Source of the DNA: a bacterium | Lineage (GTDB): Bacteria > Eremiobacterota > Eremiobacteria > Baltobacterales > Baltobacteraceae | Length of the DNA stretch: 18,624 nt | NCBI GenBank assembly: GCA_021781095.1 | Contig: JAJXXM010000286.1 | Span: forward strand, 1 to 18,624 | Direction of reading: 5' to 3' | Shown: positions 14,660 to 18,624 of the stretch, piece after piece | Layout of the letters: each line of letters starts with the position of its first letter | How positions within the stretch are numbered: the first letter of the stretch is position 1 | Position numbers and translations under genes: made by a program | Notes under the pieces: model-generated | What the model saw: the letters and a program-made list of their open reading frames with translations, nothing else | Database searches by the model: none | Told to the model about the DNA's origin: nothing

Positions 14660-15904
14660 ATGCCTACCGCCACGATGCCGGTCAACATTGGTAATACCGG
14701 CTTTATGTTACTCTGCGCGAGCCTCGTCATGCTGATGACGCCGGGGCTCGCATTTTTTTACGGCGGCCTCGTCGCACGTAAAAATGTGCTCAGCATCATG
14801 ATTCAAAGCTTCATGTCGCTGGGCTGGACGACCGTTCTCTGGTTTGCCTTCGGCTATTCGATGAGCTTCGGCCCCGATTGGCACGGCATTATCGGTAACC
14901 CATTTACCTATGCGTTTCTTCGCGGGGTAACGCTGCAGACGATGTTCACCGGAAACAACGCCGGCATTCCGCTCGTCGTGCACGTCGCCTACCAGATGAT
15001 GTTCGCGATCATCACGCCCGCGCTGATTACCGGCGCCTTCGCCAATCGCGTGACGTTCAAAGCCTACTTTTGGTTTCTCACCGCTTGGCTCATTTTCGTA
15101 TACTTCCCATTCGTTCATATGATCTGGAGCCCGCAGGGGCTGCTCGCCCAGTGGGGAGTGCTCGATTTCGCCGGCGGCATCGTGGTGCACGCATCGGCGG
15201 GCTTCGCCGCACTCGCATCGGTGCTCTATGTCGGTCGGCGCACGATCGTCGAGAACAAACCCCACAACGTGCCGCTCATCGCACTCGGCACCGGGTTGCT
15301 GTGGTTCGGGTGGTATGGTTTTAATGCCGGCTCCGAACTCCGCGTCGATTCCGTTACGGCAACCGCATTCCTCAACACCGATGTCGCGGCATCATTCGCT
15401 GCGGTCGCTTGGCTCCTCATCGAGTGGGCATACGGTCGGCAACCGAAATTCGTCGGCCTGCTCACCGGTGCGGTCGCCGGCCTCGCAACGATTACGCCCG
15501 CTGCGGGCTACGTTTCGCCGGTTACCGCCGTCATCATCGGGCTCGCCGCCGGGTGCGTGTGCTATTATGCCGTCGCGTTGAAAAATCGCCTCGGTTGGGA
15601 CGACGCGCTCGACGTTTGGGGCGTGCACGGCGTCGGTGGTTTTCTCGGCATCGCCCTGCTCGGCGTCTTTGCCTCAACGCAGTGGAATCCCGCCGGAGCG
15701 AATGGCCTGTTAAACGGAGGCGTCGCATTCTTCGGCAAACAGGTGACGGCGGACGTGCTTTGCAGCGCGTACGCATTCGTGTTTACCTACGTCATGCTGT
15801 GGCTCATTAATTTCATCACGCCGGTGAAAGTGCCGCCGGAGGGTGAAGAGCAAGGGCTCGACATCGCGCTTCACGGCGAGGAGGCCTATCCGCTGGGGCT
15901 CTAA
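14660..15904 (+). CDS. amtB: Ammonium transporter AmtB
   Basis: 414 residues from ATG 14660, with GGAGG 5 bases upstream. A GTG two codons earlier overlaps the Shine-Dalgarno and is rejected. About eleven transmembrane helices fit the Amt/Mep/Rh trimeric channel. Key residues are present: the early TPGLAFFYGGLVARKN signature (27-42), Asp169 in LDFAGGIVVHASAG, and the twin pore histidines His177 and His323 (DVWGVHGVGG). The C-terminal tail EGEEQGLDIALHGEEAYPL is the segment that GlnK-type PII proteins contact. No glnK is seen next to it, since the next gene runs the other way; the PII partner must lie elsewhere. No cleavable signal peptide is apparent. Confidence 0.96.
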   Translation: MPTATMPVNIGNTGFMLLCASLVMLMTPGLAFFYGGLVARKNVLSIMIQSFMSLGWTTVLWFAFGYSMSFGPDWHGIIGNPFTYAFLRGVTLQTMFTGNNAGIPLVVHVAYQMMFAIITPALITGAFANRVTFKAYFWFLTAWLIFVYFPFVHMIWSPQGLLAQWGVLDFAGGIVVHASAGFAALASVLYVGRRTIVENKPHNVPLIALGTGLLWFGWYGFNAGSELRVDSVTATAFLNTDVAASFAAVAWLLIEWAYGRQPKFVGLLTGAVAGLATITPAAGYVSPVTAVIIGLAAGCVCYYAVALKNRLGWDDALDVWGVHGVGGFLGIALLGVFASTQWNPAGANGLLNGGVAFFGKQVTADVLCSAYAFVFTYVMLWLINFITPVKVPPEGEEQGLDIALHGEEAYPLGL

Positions 15905-15934
15905 CCTCCGCGATCACACCGCGTTCGGCGGCGG

Positions 15935-16546
15935 CTACGGGCCGACGCCGAGCACCGGGTGCAACTCGACGCCGTTGCGCGCGACGCCGTCTTGCTGGTG
16001 GATACGATCGAAAAAGCCGACGCCGGCGACCGTTATGGTCGGCGGCGTCGCGCCGTGGTAATCGAGCCACCACCAAAAGCGCGTCGCGGGGTGGTGACCG
16101 ATGCGATCGATTTGCGCGCGTAGCGCGGCGTACTGCGCGCCGCGCGCGGCCACGCAACGCGGAAGCGGAATCTCGCCGATCATCGTCGCGCCGTTGCGCG
16201 GATCGCGCAACACCAAGTGGTAGTCGCCGTCGGCTTCGATGCGATAGCCGACGAGCTGCGCGCGTACGCGCCACACCGTCGTTTCCACCGGCGCCAAGCG
16301 ATGGGCGACGAGATCGGGATCGCTCGGCGCGCGTTGTGCCGCGAGCCACGCAATGCTGGTTGCGTGCGGCACGAAATTGATGTGTGTTGCATCGCGATCG
16401 CGCAGCGTTTTCATCGCCCAGAGCTCGGTGCCGCAGCGGATCGGTTTGAAGCGCTCGTAGCGATGGTAGCCGCGCGCGGAAATCGCGCCGCCGAAAGGCA
16501 GCGCGAACGCGAGGATCGTGGCGAGGAGTGCGAGCCTGCGATGCAT
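15935..16546 (-). CDS. Secreted protein of unknown function
   Basis: 203 residues. Residues 1-24 (RRLALLATILAFALPFGGAI) are a signal peptide. The mature part is beta-rich and has ELWAMKTLRDRDATHINFVP (41-60), VETTVWRVRAQLVGYRIEAD (87-106), DYHLVLRDPRNGATMIGEIP (108-127) and a C-terminal VAGVGFFDRIHQQDGVARNG followed by VELHPVLGVGP. I recognise this as a recurring secreted domain with a W/Y-T-V-x-A-x-L...Y-x-x-E-x-D-x-D-Y-H-L core and a terminal ELHPVL, probably an OB- or SH3-like barrel, but know no function. No Shine-Dalgarno is visible. It converges on amtB, with only 30 bases between the stops. Confidence 0.78.
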   Translation of the reverse strand: MHRRLALLATILAFALPFGGAISARGYHRYERFKPIRCGTELWAMKTLRDRDATHINFVPHATSIAWLAAQRAPSDPDLVAHRLAPVETTVWRVRAQLVGYRIEADGDYHLVLRDPRNGATMIGEIPLPRCVAARGAQYAALRAQIDRIGHHPATRFWWWLDYHGATPPTITVAGVGFFDRIHQQDGVARNGVELHPVLGVGP

Positions 16547-16583
16547 GGGAGCGCTATTCGCGCGTTGCGCCGCAACGCCCCTA

Positions 16584-16638
16584 TGTCCGCCCGAGTTCCC
16601 TCGTTGTCAGCCCGAGTTCGTTCGTTGTCAGCCCGAGT
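16584..16638 (-). repeat. Tandem partial REP units (21-base period)
   Basis: TGTC(a/c)GCCCGAGT begins at 16584, 16605 and 16626, exactly 21 bases apart, with tcgttcgt-like spacers. Each unit is the reverse complement of the right flank of the REP-like element (ACTCGGGCTGACA). The third unit merges into the full inverted copy. Confidence 0.7.
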
Positions 16639-16664
16639 AGCCGCCGAAGGCGGCGTATCGAGGG
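16626..16664 (-). repeat. REP-like hairpin repeat, copy 2 (inverted)
   Basis: On the minus strand: CCTCGATACG, perfect stem CCGCC-ttc-GGCGG, then CTACTCGGGCTGACA. It faces copy 3 across 13 bases, giving a head-to-head pair like those seen in enterobacterial BIMEs. Confidence 0.78.
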
Positions 16665-16677
16665 CCGTACGCGGTCG

Positions 16678-16716
16678 CCTCGATACGCTGCCTGCGGGCA
16701 GCTACTCGGCGTGACA
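16678..16716 (+). repeat. REP-like hairpin repeat, copy 3
   Basis: CCTCGATACG (16678-16687), stem CTGCC-tgcg-GGCAG, then CTACTCGGCGTGACA. It sits 14 bases past the end of the small secreted-protein gene on the opposite strand, so it may end or protect that transcript. Confidence 0.78.
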
Positions 16717-16729
16717 ATGCTTGCGTCGG

Positions 16730-17080
16730 CTACTGCTTACCGATGCGCTCGTTTTCGTTGTTTAACAGATAGATGGCGTCGGCGTGACGCATCCCGAGCA
16801 TGCTCTGATCGTAGATGATTCCGACGTAGCGTCCCGGTTTCACAGCCTTCATTTGATACGTCGTCTTGCCGTTATCGGAGAAGATGCGATCGAACTTTGG
16901 CAGAATCTCAAAACTCAGCACTTGCCCGGTGTGGGGATTGCGCACCTTGATGTTCGTGGTTGAAACGTGCAACGTGATGCCGTAGAACGTCGACGTTCTT
17001 GCCGATGCGACCGACGGAATGGCGATGGCGGAGATCGCCAGCGCGAGCGTTGCGAATATGTGGAAAAGATATTTTTTCAT
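16730..17080 (-). CDS. Small secreted protein of unknown function
   Basis: 116 residues, ATG with AAGGAAGG 6 bases upstream. MKKYLFHIFATLALAISAIA followed by IPSVASA is a clear Sec signal peptide with cleavage after ASA (27). The mature ~89 residues look like a small beta barrel: YGITLHVSTTNIKVRNPHTG, VLSFEILPKFDRIFSDNGKT, then YQMKAVKPGRYVGIIYD. This suggests an OB-like secreted or periplasmic fold. No enzyme motif and no cysteines in the mature part. The REP-like pair lies just downstream. No family recognised. Confidence 0.75.
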   Translation of the reverse strand: MKKYLFHIFATLALAISAIAIPSVASARTSTFYGITLHVSTTNIKVRNPHTGQVLSFEILPKFDRIFSDNGKTTYQMKAVKPGRYVGIIYDQSMLGMRHADAIYLLNNENERIGKQ

Positions 17081-17174
17081 GTAAAGCCTTCCTTATGCGA
17101 ACGTCGGTGCGTACACGTACGTCGTTCCAGGACTATACCCGAATACGGGGAGCCCTAAACGAGCCGACGAGGGG

Positions 17175-17217
17175 CCCCTCGATACGAGCGCTTTCAGCGC
17201 CCTACTCGGGGTGACAG
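17175..17217 (+). repeat. REP-like hairpin repeat, copy 4
   Basis: CCTCGATACG (17177-17186), perfect stem GCGCT-ttc-AGCGC, then CTACTCGGGGTGACAG. It ends just upstream of the arsR promoter, in the gap between two divergent genes. Confidence 0.78.
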
Positions 17218-17235
17218 GTATCTGCCGGCCCTGCA

Positions 17236-17273
17236 TTGACAGCCATCGATGCAACGTCTAGAATCGATCGATG
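17236..17273 (+). promoter_or_regulatory. Leaderless arsR promoter with inverted repeat
   Basis: TTGACA (17236-17241), 17 bases, TAGAAT (17259-17264), then six bases to the ATG at 17271. Transcription would start at the start codon. CATCGAT (17244-17250) and ATCGATG (17267-17273) are inverted repeats flanking the -10, a plausible ArsR operator. Confidence 0.75.
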
Positions 17274-17603
17274 TCGATGCAACGCTGCGCTCCGGAGAGC
17301 CCGCTCTACGCGGGCGACCTGCACGAGGAGAGCGCGCTCTTCCACGCCCTCGCCGATCCGGCGCGCCTGCGCATCCTCGCCACGCTCGCCCGCGCCGCCG
17401 ACGAGCTCTGCGTCTGCGATTTCACCGCCGGGCTCGCGCTGAACCAGTCGACCGTCTCGCACCACCTCAAGATTCTCAAGGATGCGGGGCTCGTCGTCGG
17501 CGAGCGGCGGGGAACGTGGGGCTTCTATCGGCTCGCGCCCGGAGCGCGCGCACGCATCGAAGGTGCCCTCGAACGCACGCTGCCCGTGGCGGTACGCGCG
17601 TGA
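17271..17603 (+). CDS. arsR: ArsR-family arsenic-responsive repressor
   Basis: 110 residues. The winged helix covers ~20-95: [16 protein letters not shown], recognition helix [17 protein letters not shown] (59-75) and the wing [19 protein letters not shown] (45-50) supplies Cys47 and Cys49, the classic ELCVCDL As(III)-binding pair in the alpha-3 helix. Binding of arsenite or antimonite releases the repressor from DNA. The ATG at 17271 is fixed by the promoter spacing and no Shine-Dalgarno is present. A longer frame from 17249 belongs to another register. The gene overlaps acr3 by four bases (GTGA), so the two are translationally coupled. Confidence 0.93.
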   Translation: MSMQRCAPESPLYAGDLHEESALFHALADPARLRILATLARAADELCVCDFTAGLALNQSTVSHHLKILKDAGLVVGERRGTWGFYRLAPGARARIEGALERTLPVAVRA

Positions 17604-18616
17604 AACGGCTCGCCTTTCTCGATCGCTACCTCACGCTCTGGATTCTGGCGGCGATGGCGCTCGGCGTCGCGCTCGGCGCGTTCGGCCTGCATCTTCCGGC
17701 GCTCGTCGTTCCCATCGGGCTGGTCGCGATGATGTATCCGCCGTTCGCGCGCGTTCGCTACGAATCGCTCCCCGCCGTCTTCAAAAATCTGCGCCTCTTC
17801 GCGCTCTCGCTCGTTCAAAACTGGGCGATCGCGCCGGTTTTGATGTTCGCGCTCGCCGCACTCTTTCTCCACAACAAGCCCGCGTTTTTTGCCGGGCTCG
17901 TCATGGTCGGGCTCGCGCGCTGCATCGCGATGGTGATCGTGTGGAACGATCTCGCCGACGGCGACCGCGAGTACGCCGCCGCGCTCGTTGCATTCAACTC
18001 GCTCTTTCAAATTTTCGGCTACGCCGCCTACGCGTGGCTCTTCGTTACGGTGCTGCCGCCGCTCATCGGCATGCCCTCGCTCGCCGTGCATCTCTCCATG
18101 GCGCAGGTCGCCGAGAGCGTCGCGCTCTACCTCGGCCTTCCGTTTGCGGCGGGCGCGATCACGCGCGCGCTGCTTCGCCCGCGCATCGGAGCGCGCCGAT
18201 ACGACGAAGGCTTCGTGCCGCGCGTCGCTCCGCTCACGCTCGTCGCCCTGCTCGTGACGATCGTCGCGATGTTCGCGCTGCAAGGGCACCGTATCGTCGA
18301 ACGCCCGCTCGACGTCTTGCAGATCGCGGTTCCGTTGGTCATCTATTTCGTCGCGATGTTTTTCATCTCGTTTGCGATGGGCAAAAGGATGGGAGCGACC
18401 TACGGCGCGAGCACCGCGCTCTCGCTCACGGCCGCGAGCAATAATTTCGAACTCGCCATCGCGGTCTGCATCGCCGTCTTCGGCATTACCTCGGGCGAGG
18501 CGTTCGCCGCCGTCATCGGCCCGCTCGTCGAAGTCCCCGTCATGCTCGCGCTCGTCATCGTCGCCCGACGCATGGCAACAACGTACTCCGCACCGCTGGA
18601 GGCACCCACACCATGA
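17600..18616 (+). CDS. acr3: Arsenite efflux permease ACR3
   Basis: 338 residues from GTG 17600, overlapping the arsR stop. An open frame reaching back to 17249 is only the out-of-register antecedent. Ten hydrophobic helices match the ACR3 (BASS-related) arsenite/antimonite exporters. The signature [18 protein letters not shown] contains the essential Cys108, and [11 protein letters not shown] (279-289, Glu284) and VEVPVM (310-315, Glu311) are conserved segments of the transport core. It expels As(III) from the cell using the proton motive force, without an ATPase subunit. The length is normal. Unlike its neighbour it needs no RBS of its own; GGCGG 7 bases upstream may help. Confidence 0.95.
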   Translation: MKRLAFLDRYLTLWILAAMALGVALGAFGLHLPALVVPIGLVAMMYPPFARVRYESLPAVFKNLRLFALSLVQNWAIAPVLMFALAALFLHNKPAFFAGLVMVGLARCIAMVIVWNDLADGDREYAAALVAFNSLFQIFGYAAYAWLFVTVLPPLIGMPSLAVHLSMAQVAESVALYLGLPFAAGAITRALLRPRIGARRYDEGFVPRVAPLTLVALLVTIVAMFALQGHRIVERPLDVLQIAVPLVIYFVAMFFISFAMGKRMGATYGASTALSLTAASNNFELAIAVCIAVFGITSGEAFAAVIGPLVEVPVMLALVIVARRMATTYSAPLEAPTP

Positions 18617-18624
18617 CCGCTCCC
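18613..18624 (+). CDS. Start of the next ars-operon gene (runs off the right edge)
   Basis: ATG at 18613 overlaps the acr3 stop (ATGA) and has TGGAGG ten bases upstream. Only MTAP is encoded in the window. In such operons the third gene is often an arsenate reductase (arsC) or an arsenic methyltransferase, but nothing here identifies it. Confidence 0.5.

Noticed and set aside
17249..17599. Long open frame reading into acr3 from 17249
   Set aside because: It overlaps arsR in another register and gives an arginine-rich, low-quality N-terminus; acr3 starts at GTG 17600.

Overview
The window looks like a high-GC bacterial chromosome. Codons in the right half end mostly in G or C, and starts are mixed ATG/GTG/TTG. 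At least two genes seem to be read from leaderless promoters. An uncultured soil lineage such as Eremiobacterota (WPS-2) is plausible, but this is only an impression and no marker here settles it.

Left edge (1-116, minus strand): the first 16 codons of mraZ, with its Shine-Dalgarno, four 10-bp-spaced MraZ-type boxes and a -35/-10 promoter. The cell-division (dcw) cluster therefore probably continues left of the window. Next (400-780) is a decayed membrane/coiled-coil gene with two in-frame amber codons.

969-8190, all minus strand and visibly richer in A+T than the right half: a compact six-gene defence-type cassette. In transcription order it holds (1) a BrnT-family toxin; (2) a Z1-type superfamily II ATPase whose N-terminus carries a BrnT-antitoxin-like motif and whose ATG overlaps the toxin stop; (3) an unnamed 149-residue protein; (4) a GHKL (MutL/MORC/Hsp90-type) ATPase with a C-terminal PD-(D/E)XK nuclease domain; (5) a small winged-helix-like, cysteine-rich protein; (6) a DNA methyltransferase with DPxxGSGTT and TSPPY motifs. 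Items 2, 4 and 6 fit the known theme of restriction-modification-like operons with GHKL ATPases and Z1 helicases. The toxin coupled to an antitoxin-like N-terminus on the ATPase is the most novel point in the window. At the upstream side lie a probable TnsA-like remnant, a 22-bp direct repeat and about 0.7 kb with no gene I can support, consistent with an integration hotspot.

9232-11887, minus strand: a tight operon of an NrtR-like Nudix/winged-helix regulator, an SPFH/band-7 protein and a divergent NAD-kinase-like protein, under a perfect palindromic operator and an apparently leaderless promoter. This suggests a regulated NAD(P)-related stress module.

11969-17080: ordinary chromosomal genes. 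These are a small coiled-coil/membrane protein, an aldo/keto reductase, a VOC-family protein, a secreted M48-like metallopeptidase, an AmtB ammonium channel and two small secreted proteins. Four full copies, plus partial copies, of a REP-like hairpin repeat with covarying stems lie between these genes.

17236-18624, plus strand: the start of an arsenic-resistance operon, arsR then acr3 then the first codons of a further gene, each overlapping the next by 4 bases and read from a strong, apparently leaderless promoter.
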